Shown here: piece by piece, positions 52,776-60,352 of the stretch | Layout of the letters: each line of letters begins with the position of its first letter | Position numbering within the stretch: the first letter of the stretch is position 1 | DNA from: COMBO-56-21 sp041559015 | GTDB taxonomy: Archaea; Thermoplasmatota; Thermoplasmata; UBA10834 | DNA: 64,000 nt | NCBI GenBank assembly: GCA_041559015.1 | Contig: JBFFED010000001.1 | Location: 80,089-144,088 of the forward strand | Reading direction: 5' to 3' | Program-made: the position numbers and the translations under genes | The notes under the pieces: model-generated | The model's input: only the letters and a program-made list of their open reading frames with translations | Told to the model about the DNA's origin: nothing | The model's database searches: none

Positions 52776-52806
52776 CAGGCCTCACGGCCTGACGACTTAT
52801 AAAAGT
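52776..52806 (-). promoter_or_regulatory. Promoter and palindrome of the second ABC operon
   Basis: Reverse-strand TATA CTTTTATAAG at 52797-52806, followed at the expected transcription start by an inverted repeat with arms CAGGCC and GGCCTG (52776-52791, 4-base spacer). The palindrome could be an operator blocking initiation. Confidence 0.5.
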
Positions 52807-53002
52807 AGGGAGGAGATGCCGCTCTATCCGGGGCTGCGGCTTCATAGCCGCACATGCTCGACAAATCACGAAGCCACGTCCAGCCATCGCCGGAAGGGCC
52901 GTTCTGCGGCCGTGTTGAGCGCCTTGAGGGGCGCCGAATCGGCAAACACAGAAGCCAGGCCTACTGGAAATGATGGTCTTTGGACGGAAATGGACGACAA
53001 AT

Positions 53003-53029
53003 CTTTTTAAATACCCATTTAAATATGGG
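53003..53029 (+). promoter_or_regulatory. Double TATA region of tbp
   Basis: TTTTTAAATAC at 53004-53014 is followed at once by CCCATTTAAATATGGG (53014-53029), a second AT core with CCCAT/ATGGG arms. The first fits the start point that would leave the GGTGAG ribosome site before ATG 53050; the second could be a competing TBP site for autoregulation. Confidence 0.55.
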
Positions 53030-53049
53030 GAACATCGGGTGAGCTTTTA

Positions 53050-53598
53050 ATGGCAGTCATCAAGATAGAGAATGTTGTCGCCTCAACATCTCTGGGTGGG
53101 GAGTTGGACCTGCAGGCGATCGCGCTCGCTCTCGACGGCGCGGAATATGAGCCAGAGCAGTTCCCCGGCCTGATATACAGGCTGAAGGAGCCCAAGACAG
53201 CAACCCTCCTGTTCAGGAGCGGCAAGGTGGTCTGCACAGGGGCCAAGAGCCTCGACCAGGTCAAGACGGCGATCAACAAGGTCTCGAAGCAGATCGAGGC
53301 TGCCGGAATAACGATCAAGGGCGAGCCGAAGATCGAGGTGCAGAACATCGTCGCCTCAAGCGACCTGGGCGCGCAGATTAACCTCAACGCCATCGCTATC
53401 AGCCTCGGCCTCGAGAAGGTCGAGTACGAGCCCGAGCAGTTCCCAGGCCTCGTCTACAGGATAGACGTCCCCAAGGTGGTCGTCCTCCTGTTCGGCAGCG
53501 GGAAGCTCGTGTGCACGGGTGCGAGGAAGCCTGAGGACGTAGAGGCGGCGGTCGACAAGATCACCGAGGAACTCAAGGCCGCCGGACTCCTGAAGTAG
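53050..53598 (+). CDS. tbp: TATA-box-binding protein
   Basis: A 182-residue general transcription factor made of two saddle repeats: IKIENVVASTSLGGELDLQAIA...YEPEQFPGLIYRLKEPK and IEVQNIVASSDLGAQINLNAIA...YEPEQFPGLVYRIDVPK. Each has the DNA-intercalating phenylalanine region (LLFRSGKVVCTGAK, LLFGSGKLVCTGAR). It ends LKAAGLLK without an acidic tail. Preceded by its own TATA region. Confidence 0.98.
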   Translation: MAVIKIENVVASTSLGGELDLQAIALALDGAEYEPEQFPGLIYRLKEPKTATLLFRSGKVVCTGAKSLDQVKTAINKVSKQIEAAGITIKGEPKIEVQNIVASSDLGAQINLNAIAISLGLEKVEYEPEQFPGLVYRIDVPKVVVLLFGSGKLVCTGARKPEDVEAAVDKITEELKAAGLLK

Positions 53599-53606
53599 AC
53601 CGGACC

Positions 53607-54449
53607 ATGGCCTTACCGATACTGGACAACCACGTCCACCTCGAACCCTACAAAGGTCGCAACGTCGAGTCCGTAAGAGATTTCGAGAGGAGCGGAGGCA
53701 CTCATCTCATCATCTCGCACCTTCCTTACGACGAGGTGCCCATCAGGGCGGCGGACGACTTCCGAGAGAGCTACGATCTGACGATATCCATGAAGGACAG
53801 GGTGAACAGGGAAACCCGTGTGAGAGCGTATGCGACAGTCGGGCCATATCCCGCCGAGCTGCTGGAGCTCGAGAAGCGACATGGACTGGAGCACGCGCAG
53901 GACATCATGATGCGTGGGATGGAGATTGCCTCGGAGTATGTGTCAGAGGGCAAGGCCTTGGCTATCGGGGAGGTCGGAAGGCCTCACTTCCCCGTCTCGT
54001 CAGAGGCCTGGAGGTCGTCAAACGAGATACTCGAGCGCGCCATGGCTCTGGCCAAGGAGGTCGGGTGCGCGGTCGTGCTTCACACGGAAGGCGCCACCCC
54101 GGAGAACATGCGTGAGCTGGCGCTGATGGCTGATAAGGTGGGCCTCGACAGGAAGAGGGTCGTGAAACACTACTCGCCGCCTCTGATCCTGCCCGAGGAG
54201 AACTTCGGGCTGATGCCGTCGGTGCTGGTCGGAAGGGATTCCGCCGAGCGGGCCATCCGCAAGGGGACAAGGTTCCTGATGGAGACCGACTTCCTGGATG
54301 ATCCAAGGCGGCCAGGCGCGGTCCTTGCTATCACCACCGTGCCCAAGCGTACCAAGACGCTGCTGCAGAAAGGCCTCATGACCGAGGAGCAAGCCTACAA
54401 GATACATGTCGACAATCCGCAGATGACTTACGGCCCCGGTTTCACGTGA
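53607..54449 (+). CDS. TatD-related metal-dependent hydrolase
   Basis: A 280-residue amidohydrolase-like TIM-barrel protein. Metal ligands are in ILDNHVHLEP (HxH), LAIGEVGRPHF (Glu), VVLHTEGAT (His), VVKHYSPP (His) and LMETDFLDDP (Asp), the same order as TatD DNases. It belongs to the archaeal TatD-related group whose activity is not established; nuclease or amidohydrolase activity are both possible. It follows tbp by 8 bases, so read-through is likely. Confidence 0.88.
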   Translation: MALPILDNHVHLEPYKGRNVESVRDFERSGGTHLIISHLPYDEVPIRAADDFRESYDLTISMKDRVNRETRVRAYATVGPYPAELLELEKRHGLEHAQDIMMRGMEIASEYVSEGKALAIGEVGRPHFPVSSEAWRSSNEILERAMALAKEVGCAVVLHTEGATPENMRELALMADKVGLDRKRVVKHYSPPLILPEENFGLMPSVLVGRDSAERAIRKGTRFLMETDFLDDPRRPGAVLAITTVPKRTKTLLQKGLMTEEQAYKIHVDNPQMTYGPGFT

Positions 54450-54488
54450 GAGACCTGAACGGGCCATCGCCCCCTGGGGGGACAGAGC

Positions 54489-55676
54489 ATGCAGGGGTCT
54501 CACTTCAAGCACTACGTGGTCGCGCTCTCGCATAGGCACGGAGCGCTGGTCCTGGTTCAGACCCTCGTAGCTCTTGCCAACACCCTCGCCAACTCGTTCG
54601 CGCTCATCTACCTCATCAAGTTGGACATGAGCTACCTGCAGTGCGCAACATTCATACTGATTTGCGCGGCCGTCCCGCTCGTGCTCACTGCCTTCGCCTC
54701 GAGGACCATAGTAACGAACTTCTCGTACTCTATCAACACGGCCCTGGTCTCTCTCACGGGATACTACGTCCTGCTCATACTCCTCAGGGGATGGGCGCTC
54801 GTGCTCATACCTCCCATCCTCTTCGGGATATACATCGTTACGTTCTGGGTACCTTACAACGCGCTCATCATGCACATCACCTCGAAGAAGAAGCGGGGCG
54901 CGGCCATCGGCGCGTATTTCCTGATCTTCCCGCTAGTATCGGTGGTCACGCCGCTCGCGGGAGGGGCAATAATATCCGCGCTTTCGTACGAAGTGCTCTT
55001 CATCGTCGGAGGGGCGTTCGTGGTTCTGAACCTGATAGTCGTCTCCGGAATGAGGGTATTCCTCCGCCTTCGTGCGAGGATCATAATCCCAGAGCTGCTG
55101 CAGTCCCTGAAGGTCAACCTGATAGGCAAGCTTCAGATGGACCTCGTGCTCAAGCCCGTCGACTGGCGGCTCAGGGTCGCCCTCTTCGGCGAGGGGGTTC
55201 AGGACGGGGTCTTCTGGGTCTTCGTGCCGCTAGTGAGCTTCGAGTTCGCGAAGAACGAACTGAGCCTCGGAGGGTACTTGTCGCTCTTCGCCTTCTGGGG
55301 CGCGGTCATGACGGTCGCGCTGGGATACCTCTCGGACAGGCTGGAAGACAGGGCGCACATCGTGCGGATCGGCGCGACATTCGCCGCCGTCAGCATACTC
55401 CTCGCATCCATGGCTAGCACAGCGGAGCAGTTCGCGGCGTCAATGAGTATGGCATTCCTCTTCGTCGCGATCATACACTCGTTCCTCTTCACCATGCTCC
55501 TGGACAAGATGGAGAAGCTGAAGAAGAAGGGGGTACTCGTCCGTGAGTTCCTGCTCAACGCCGGGAGGACCTGCGGCATCTCGACAGTCATACTCGTCCT
55601 CCTACTCGGATTCGACCTGTCCATCTCGATGGTGGTGGCTGGCATAGCGATGGCCTCGATTGTGATCGTCAAGTAG
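54489..55676 (+). CDS. MFS-type membrane transporter
   Basis: A 395-residue protein with ~11-12 hydrophobic segments, starting VLVQTLVALANTLANSFALI and including the interdomain loop LIMHITSKKKRGAAIGAYFL, which resembles the MFS loop motif, and GYLSDRLEDRAHIVRIGA in the second half. Substrate is unknown. Third gene of the apparent tbp-tatD-mfs series. Confidence 0.82.
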   Translation: MQGSHFKHYVVALSHRHGALVLVQTLVALANTLANSFALIYLIKLDMSYLQCATFILICAAVPLVLTAFASRTIVTNFSYSINTALVSLTGYYVLLILLRGWALVLIPPILFGIYIVTFWVPYNALIMHITSKKKRGAAIGAYFLIFPLVSVVTPLAGGAIISALSYEVLFIVGGAFVVLNLIVVSGMRVFLRLRARIIIPELLQSLKVNLIGKLQMDLVLKPVDWRLRVALFGEGVQDGVFWVFVPLVSFEFAKNELSLGGYLSLFAFWGAVMTVALGYLSDRLEDRAHIVRIGATFAAVSILLASMASTAEQFAASMSMAFLFVAIIHSFLFTMLLDKMEKLKKKGVLVREFLLNAGRTCGISTVILVLLLGFDLSISMVVAGIAMASIVIVK

Positions 55677-55701
55677 GGCCCAGGTTCCCGAAACCGACGG
55701 A

Positions 55702-55974
55702 CTACCTGACGAAGAATCCATCGAACTCGCCCGTGGCCGGATATGTCTCGACAACCCTCCTCGAGACGCGGGCATGGGGCTGTTTCGTGGAGCACCACTC
55801 AATCGCCTCCCGCACCCTGTCTTCCTCTCCTTCGAATATAGCCTCCACTGATCCGTCGAGCCTGTTCGTGACCCAGCCCGTGAGCCCGAGTGAGTCCGCG
55901 CATCGCTTGGTGTTGGCCCTGAAGAACACGCCTTGAACGATGCCTTCGAAGATGACCCGCGCCCGGATTCTCAC
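55702..55974 (-). CDS. acyP: Acylphosphatase
   Basis: A 90-residue enzyme hydrolysing acyl phosphates. The phosphate-binding loop with its arginine is FEGIVQGVFFRANTKRCAD, and the catalytic asparagine is in LTGWVTNRLDGSVEAIFEG. GTG 55974 (VRIRARVIFEG) gives the family's standard length; upstream frame includes non-conserved residues. Convergent with the MFS gene. Confidence 0.93.
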   Translation of the reverse strand: MRIRARVIFEGIVQGVFFRANTKRCADSLGLTGWVTNRLDGSVEAIFEGEEDRVREAIEWCSTKQPHARVSRRVVETYPATGEFDGFFVR

Positions 55975-56062
55975 ATGCTTCGCATCGACTTCGAGAGTGA
56001 AAAAAGTTCTGTGCGTTCGACGCGGATCGGTGGAAAACATGGTCGGCGGGGCAACTACCAAA

Positions 56063-56095
56063 CTATTTTATACTTACACCTCGATTTTATATGTA
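56063..56095 (+). promoter_or_regulatory. Tandem TATA boxes before the first tandem ftsZ
   Basis: CTATTTTATACTT at 56063-56075 and GATTTTATATGTA at 56083-56095, in a 199-base gap divergent from acylphosphatase. Both are in range to drive ftsZ at 56173. Confidence 0.55.
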
Positions 56096-56172
56096 CGCGC
56101 AACGCGCGCGCGAGGGATGCACTTCCAGTCACAGGAAGAGCGCTACCTCGCACTCCCCGAAGGTGACCCAAC

Positions 56173-57297
56173 ATGATGAGATCGCTGGTCGAAGATGCCC
56201 TAGCCCGTGAAGAGACCCAGGGGGCCGAGATGGCCCAGGCCGCAGCGTTCGGCGCAGACGCGAGAGTCGATGCCGAACTCGAACAGATACTGCGGAGCCT
56301 CAAGACGAACATTAAGATCATAGGCGTAGGAGGCGGTGGCTCGAACACCATCGCCAGGATATTCGATGAGGGGATATTGGGCGCGGAGTTGTACTCAGCC
56401 AACACGGACGCGCAGCACCTTCTCACGCTTCACTCCCCGCACAAGATACTCCTCGGCAGACGGGTCACCAGGGGCCTTGGCGCGGGGGCGCTGCCACAGA
56501 TCGGCGAAGAGGCTGCAAGGGAGGCAGAGGAAGAGCTGAAGAAGATACTGGTCGATACGCACATCTGCTTCATCACATGCGGGCTCGGAGGCGGGACCGG
56601 GACGGGCGGAGCGGCTGTCGTCTCGAGACTCGCCAAGGAGATGGGCGCGCTCACCATCGCGGTCGCCACCTTGCCATTCAGGGGCGAGGGGAAGATGAGG
56701 ATGGAGAACGCCGAGTGGGGCCTCGAGAGGCTCCGGGACTCTGCGGACACCGTCGTGGTCATACCGAACGACAAGCTCCTGGAGCTCTGCCCGAGGTTGT
56801 CCCTGAACGCAGCCTTCAAGGTCGCTGACGAGGTGCTCATGCGCTCCATCAAGGGCCTGACAGAAGTCATCACCAGGCCGGGGCTGGTCAATCTCGATTT
56901 CAACGATGTGAAGACGATCATGAAGGGCGGCGGCGTTGCGATGATCGGGCTCGGCGAGTCCGACGCCCCAGGCGACGACAGGATCCAGGAGGCGATAGAC
57001 CAGGCCATCAACTCGCCTCTCCTCGAGGTCGACATAAGCGAGGCCACCGGCATCCTGGTCGACGTCATAGGCGGCACCGACCTGACGATCTCCGAGGCGC
57101 AGAAGGCGGCGGAGGAGGTCCAGAGCAGAGTCCACGCCAATGCCAGGATAATCTGGGGGGCTGCGATAGACCCGTCCATGGACAAGAGCGTCCGCGTGAT
57201 GCTCGTGGCCACGGGCGTGAAGTCGAAGCAGCTGCTCGGGAAGCCCGGGTCGGACAAGAGGTTCAAGGGGATAGGTGAGGTCGACCTGGTCCGCTGA
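56173..57297 (+). CDS. ftsZ: Cell division protein FtsZ, tandem copy A
   Basis: A 374-residue FtsZ with a ~45-residue N-terminal extension before IKIIGVGGGGSNTI. Tubulin signature GGGTGTG at ~139-145, T7 loop VNLDFNDVKTIMKGGGVAMIG, and GRRVTRGLGAGALP nucleotide loop are intact. Close paralogue of the next gene (near-identical NTDAQHLL, NDKLLEL.P.LSLNAAFKVADEVLMRSIKG) but with a different tail, FKGIGEVDLVR. Position ahead of secE-spt5 is the FtsZ1 location in euryarchaea. A hairpin overlaps its stop codon. Confidence 0.96.
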   Translation: MMRSLVEDALAREETQGAEMAQAAAFGADARVDAELEQILRSLKTNIKIIGVGGGGSNTIARIFDEGILGAELYSANTDAQHLLTLHSPHKILLGRRVTRGLGAGALPQIGEEAAREAEEELKKILVDTHICFITCGLGGGTGTGGAAVVSRLAKEMGALTIAVATLPFRGEGKMRMENAEWGLERLRDSADTVVVIPNDKLLELCPRLSLNAAFKVADEVLMRSIKGLTEVITRPGLVNLDFNDVKTIMKGGGVAMIGLGESDAPGDDRIQEAIDQAINSPLLEVDISEATGILVDVIGGTDLTISEAQKAAEEVQSRVHANARIIWGAAIDPSMDKSVRVMLVATGVKSKQLLGKPGSDKRFKGIGEVDLVR

Positions 57298-57318
57298 GCC
57301 ATACTTGGTATGGCTCAG
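57294..57318 (+). terminator. 11-bp hairpin at the end of ftsZ copy A
   Basis: Arms CTGAGCCATAC and GTATGGCTCAG with loop TTG; the first arm includes the TGA stop codon. It is not followed by a T-run, so it may mark an RNA 3' end or processing site rather than a classical terminator. Confidence 0.55.
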
Positions 57319-57329
57319 GCCATTCGTCC

Positions 57330-57343
57330 GAAAATATTAAGAA
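57330..57343 (+). promoter_or_regulatory. TATA-like element before ftsZ copy B
   Basis: AAAATATTAAGAAG ~90 bases before the ATG at 57430. A second AT element TACATATATAG (57405-57415) is too close to the ATG to start the mRNA unless translation begins further down, so the upstream element is preferred; a GGAGG at 57419-57423 is the ribosome site. Confidence 0.5.
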
Positions 57344-57429
57344 GGGCAATCAGCTACGGTGCTGACAGCCGGTGAGCTAGTCTCGCCGCTCGCGCTTTAG
57401 CATCTACATATATAGTTCGGAGGCTCAAG

Positions 57430-58536
57430 ATGAAGTCCCTCATCGACAGCGTGATGACAGCTGCGGAACAGGAGCAGCAGAAGAAGGACCCAGAGGCGTT
57501 TAGGCCCACCTCGGCCGAGGACGAGGAGCTGCAGAGCATACTGCAGGGTCTGAAGACCAGCATAAAGATCATAGGCTGTGGTGGAGGAGGCTCAAACACG
57601 GTCAACAGGCTCGCGGAGGCGGGCATCGTCGGCGCGGAGCTGTACGCGGCGAACACTGACGCACAGCACCTTCTCATGACAAGGGCGCCGCACAAGATAC
57701 TCCTTGGAAGGCGCGTGACCAAGGGCCTTGGCGCTGGAGCGCTCCCTCAGGTCGGGGAGGAGGCAGCCCGAGAGGCGGAGCCGGAGATCAAGGCGGCCTT
57801 GAAGGACGCCGACATCGTATTCATCACCTGCGGCCTCGGAGGCGGCACTGGCACTGGCTCTGCCCCGTTCGCGGCCCAGGTAGCCAAGGAGTTGGGAGCG
57901 CTGACGGTCGCCATCTGCACATGGCCCTTCGCGGCTGAGGGTGCTGTCAGGGCGGAGAATGCAGAGTGGGGCCTGGACAGGCTGAGGAACGTGGCAGACA
58001 CGGTCATCGTAATCCCGAACGACAAGCTGCTGGACGTCGTCCCGAAGCTGTCCCTGAACGCTGCGTTCAAAGTGGCTGACGAGGTCCTCATGCGCTCCAT
58101 CAAGGGAATAACCGAGGTGGTCACCAAACCAGGCCTGGTCAACCTCGACTTCAACGACATCAAGACGATCATGAAGTCCGGCGGCGTGGCCATGATAGGT
58201 CTGGGCGAGTCGGACGATGACGATGCGGCCATAACCGCGGTGAACGAGGCGATAAACTCGCCGTTGATAGACATGGACATCAGCGAGGCCTCTGCGGCCC
58301 TGGTCAATGTGACAGGAGGGCCGAGCATGACCGTCGCTGAGGCCGAGCAGGTCGCCGAGGTCATACAGTCGAAGATCGGCCAGGATGCCAGGATCATCTG
58401 GGGCGCGGCCGTCGACGAGAGCCTAGAGGACACCATCAGGGTGATGGTCGTGATTACGGGGGTCAAGTCCCAGCACATACTCGGCCCCGCGAAGGAGAAG
58501 AAGGGCCGGGACTTGGGACTAGACTTTATTAAGTAG
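57430..58536 (+). CDS. ftsZ: Cell division protein FtsZ, tandem copy B
   Basis: A 368-residue FtsZ. Signature GGGTGTG at ~137-143, N-terminal IKIIGCGGGGSNTVNRL, T7 loop VNLDFNDIKTIMKSGGVAMIG. Ends GRDLGLDFIK, the usual FtsZ1-type C-terminal motif, which copy A lacks. It is immediately followed by secE (23 bases), the ancestral euryarchaeal gene order, so copy B is the better candidate for the original FtsZ1 and copy A for the duplicate. Confidence 0.97.
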   Translation: MKSLIDSVMTAAEQEQQKKDPEAFRPTSAEDEELQSILQGLKTSIKIIGCGGGGSNTVNRLAEAGIVGAELYAANTDAQHLLMTRAPHKILLGRRVTKGLGAGALPQVGEEAAREAEPEIKAALKDADIVFITCGLGGGTGTGSAPFAAQVAKELGALTVAICTWPFAAEGAVRAENAEWGLDRLRNVADTVIVIPNDKLLDVVPKLSLNAAFKVADEVLMRSIKGITEVVTKPGLVNLDFNDIKTIMKSGGVAMIGLGESDDDDAAITAVNEAINSPLIDMDISEASAALVNVTGGPSMTVAEAEQVAEVIQSKIGQDARIIWGAAVDESLEDTIRVMVVITGVKSQHILGPAKEKKGRDLGLDFIK

Positions 58537-58559
58537 GTCGATGCTAGGAAAGGAGAGCC

Positions 58560-58808
58560 ATGCCAGAGATGAAGGAGATAGTGGACAAGTCCTGGGACCT
58601 CCAGCGACGGATAGAGGAGAGGACCAAGCACGTCGGGAAGGGCAAGTACGGCAGGGTCCTGAAGATGGCCAGGAAACCCACGGGCGAGGAGTACCTCAGG
58701 ATAACCCAGATAGTGGCCATAGGCCTGCTTCTGATGGGCGGGCTCGGATTCCTGATCTACTGGATATTCGAGTACGGGGCCGACATGCTCCTGAACGCTT
58801 TCACGTGA
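58560..58808 (+). CDS. secE: Preprotein translocase subunit SecE (Sec61 gamma)
   Basis: An 82-residue protein with a cytosolic amphipathic helix (DLQRRIEERTKHVGKGKYG), the conserved RVLKMARKPTGEEYLRITQI segment and one membrane helix, IVAIGLLLMGGLGFLIYWIF. It clamps SecY in the protein-conducting channel. Normal archaeal length and usual place ahead of spt5. Confidence 0.95.
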   Translation: MPEMKEIVDKSWDLQRRIEERTKHVGKGKYGRVLKMARKPTGEEYLRITQIVAIGLLLMGGLGFLIYWIFEYGADMLLNAFT

Positions 58809-58848
58809 TCACCGAAGGGATGGTACAACACACAGTGAGGTTGTCTGA

Positions 58849-59766
58849 TTGAGTCTTTTCGACATAGAGCCGAAGAAGAAGGATGAACCGAAGAAGGAGG
58901 CGCCCGCACCACCGCCAATGGCGAAGGCGCTGCAGTTCAACGTCCAGGGCGAGACGAAGAAGATGATGGCCTCAGGGGACTCGGCGGAGTTCGAGATGTC
59001 TCTGAAGGTACCGGATGACGGCTCGCCGCATGTGCTGGCCGTCAAGGTCGACACGGTCTTCGCGGCCACGGAGGAAGGATCCCCCGAGTGGTTCGTGAAG
59101 CTCTACGACGCGATAGGGCTCGTCTGGGAGAACTCGCCATCGGCAGACCAATCCTCCGAACACACTTTCGAGGTCATGCCTGGCCAGGAGAAGTCTTTCA
59201 CGCTGAAGATAACGTCCCCGACCGGCGCGAGGTACGGTGACAAGATAACGGTGCTCGTCAACGCGGGCCTGAAGGACAACCCGAGCATGAACGATGTGGT
59301 CACGATACACGCGACCGCGAGGCAGTCGATGCTCGCGGTGAAGACCTCGATAGGCCACGAAAAGACGGTCGCTGATGCCATTGCCAGCAGGGCCAAGCCG
59401 AAGCCCGTGGGAGTGTTCGCGATTCTCTCGCCCGCGACGATAAGGGGATACGTGTTCGTCGAGGCGATGAATACGGACGGACTAAGGGACCTCGTCAAGG
59501 GCGTGAGGAGGACCAGAGGGATCGTGAAGGGCGAGACCAGCTTCGGCGAGATCGAGCACTTCCTGACCCCGAAGCCCATAGTGTCTGGCATTGTCGAGGG
59601 AGATATAGTCGAGCTGATTGCCGGCCCGTTCAAGGGCGAGAAGGCGCGAGTTCAACAGATTGACGAGGCCAAGGAGGAGATCACCGTCGAACTGTTCGAG
59701 GCGATGGTCCCGATACCGGTGACGATACGTGGCGATCATGTGAGAGTGCTTGAGAAGGAGAGGTGA
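58849..59766 (+). CDS. spt5: Spt5/NusG transcription elongation factor with extra N-terminal domain
   Basis: A 305-residue protein; archaeal Spt5 is normally ~150. The C-terminal half (from ~157) is a standard NGN-KOW pair: SMLAVKTSIGHEKTVADAIA, RGYVFVEAMNTDGLRDLVKG, then KOW VEGDIVELIAGPFKGEKARV. The first ~25 residues are Lys/Pro-rich, and ~26-155 form an extra beta-rich, Ig-like domain (VMPGQEKSFTLKITSPTGAR is typical). Spt5 with Spt4 clamps RNA polymerase for processive elongation. The frame starts with TTG 58849; a later start at the NGN domain is not needed because the whole frame is open and acidic/beta in character. Followed 5 bases later by rpl11. Confidence 0.93.
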   Translation: MSLFDIEPKKKDEPKKEAPAPPPMAKALQFNVQGETKKMMASGDSAEFEMSLKVPDDGSPHVLAVKVDTVFAATEEGSPEWFVKLYDAIGLVWENSPSADQSSEHTFEVMPGQEKSFTLKITSPTGARYGDKITVLVNAGLKDNPSMNDVVTIHATARQSMLAVKTSIGHEKTVADAIASRAKPKPVGVFAILSPATIRGYVFVEAMNTDGLRDLVKGVRRTRGIVKGETSFGEIEHFLTPKPIVSGIVEGDIVELIAGPFKGEKARVQQIDEAKEEITVELFEAMVPIPVTIRGDHVRVLEKER

Positions 59767-59771
59767 ATGCG

Positions 59772-60245
59772 ATGACAGAGAAGCTCGAAGTGCTTGTCGA
59801 CGGGGGCAAGGCGACCCCTGGCCCGCCGCTAGGCCCCGCTCTGGGACCGATGGGGGTCAACGTCATACAGGTCGTCAGCGCGATAAACGAGAAAACGAAA
59901 GCGTTCATGGGGATGAAGGTCCCAGTCACGCTCCTGGTAGACTCCAAGACGAAGGCCTTCGAGATCAAGGTCGGCACACCACCCGTGTCCGCTCTAGTGC
60001 TGAAGGAGATAGGCATGGAGAAGGGCAGCGGGAGCCCGAAGTCGACCAAAATAGGCAACCTTACAGTCGAGCAGGTCCAGAAGATCGCGGAGATGAAGAA
60101 GGACTCGATGCTCGGCAAGGACAAGAAGTCCAGGTTCAAAGAGGTCGTAGGGACCTGCGTGTCGATGGGCGTCACCGTCGACGGGAAGGACCCTAAGCAG
60201 ATCATCAAGGAGATAGAGAAAGGCGAATACGCAGGGCTGTTCTAG
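59772..60245 (+). CDS. rpl11: 50S ribosomal protein L11
   Basis: A 157-residue stalk-base protein: GGKATPGPPLGPALGPMGVN at the N-terminus binds rRNA, and KIGNLTVEQVQKIAEMKKDS with GTCVSMGVTVDGKDPK forms the C-terminal domain. ATG 59772 after GGAGAGGTG is preferred over a GTG at 59763. Part of the secE-spt5-rpl11 set. Confidence 0.97.
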   Translation: MTEKLEVLVDGGKATPGPPLGPALGPMGVNVIQVVSAINEKTKAFMGMKVPVTLLVDSKTKAFEIKVGTPPVSALVLKEIGMEKGSGSPKSTKIGNLTVEQVQKIAEMKKDSMLGKDKKSRFKEVVGTCVSMGVTVDGKDPKQIIKEIEKGEYAGLF

Positions 60246-60321
60246 AGCGGCCCAGCGCACACATCCGCATGCCTAGTCCCCTTGCGAACGGCGATTTGAG
60301 GTTCTTCTGTCTAAAGTAGAG

Positions 60322-60352
60322 CGCTGTCCAGACAGCGACCACTACGTAGTGG
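60322..60352. terminator. Hairpin pair between convergent genes
   Basis: Arms CGCTGTC and GACAGCG (60322-60337) and a perfect 14-base palindrome CCACTACGTAGTGG (60339-60352), between rpl11 and the oppositely oriented reductase gene, where both transcripts must end. Confidence 0.5.

Noticed and set aside
52758..52887. 43-residue N-terminal extension of the second ABC ATPase
   Set aside because: It contains the promoter TATA box and palindrome and is not conserved; the GTG at 52758 gives the normal start.
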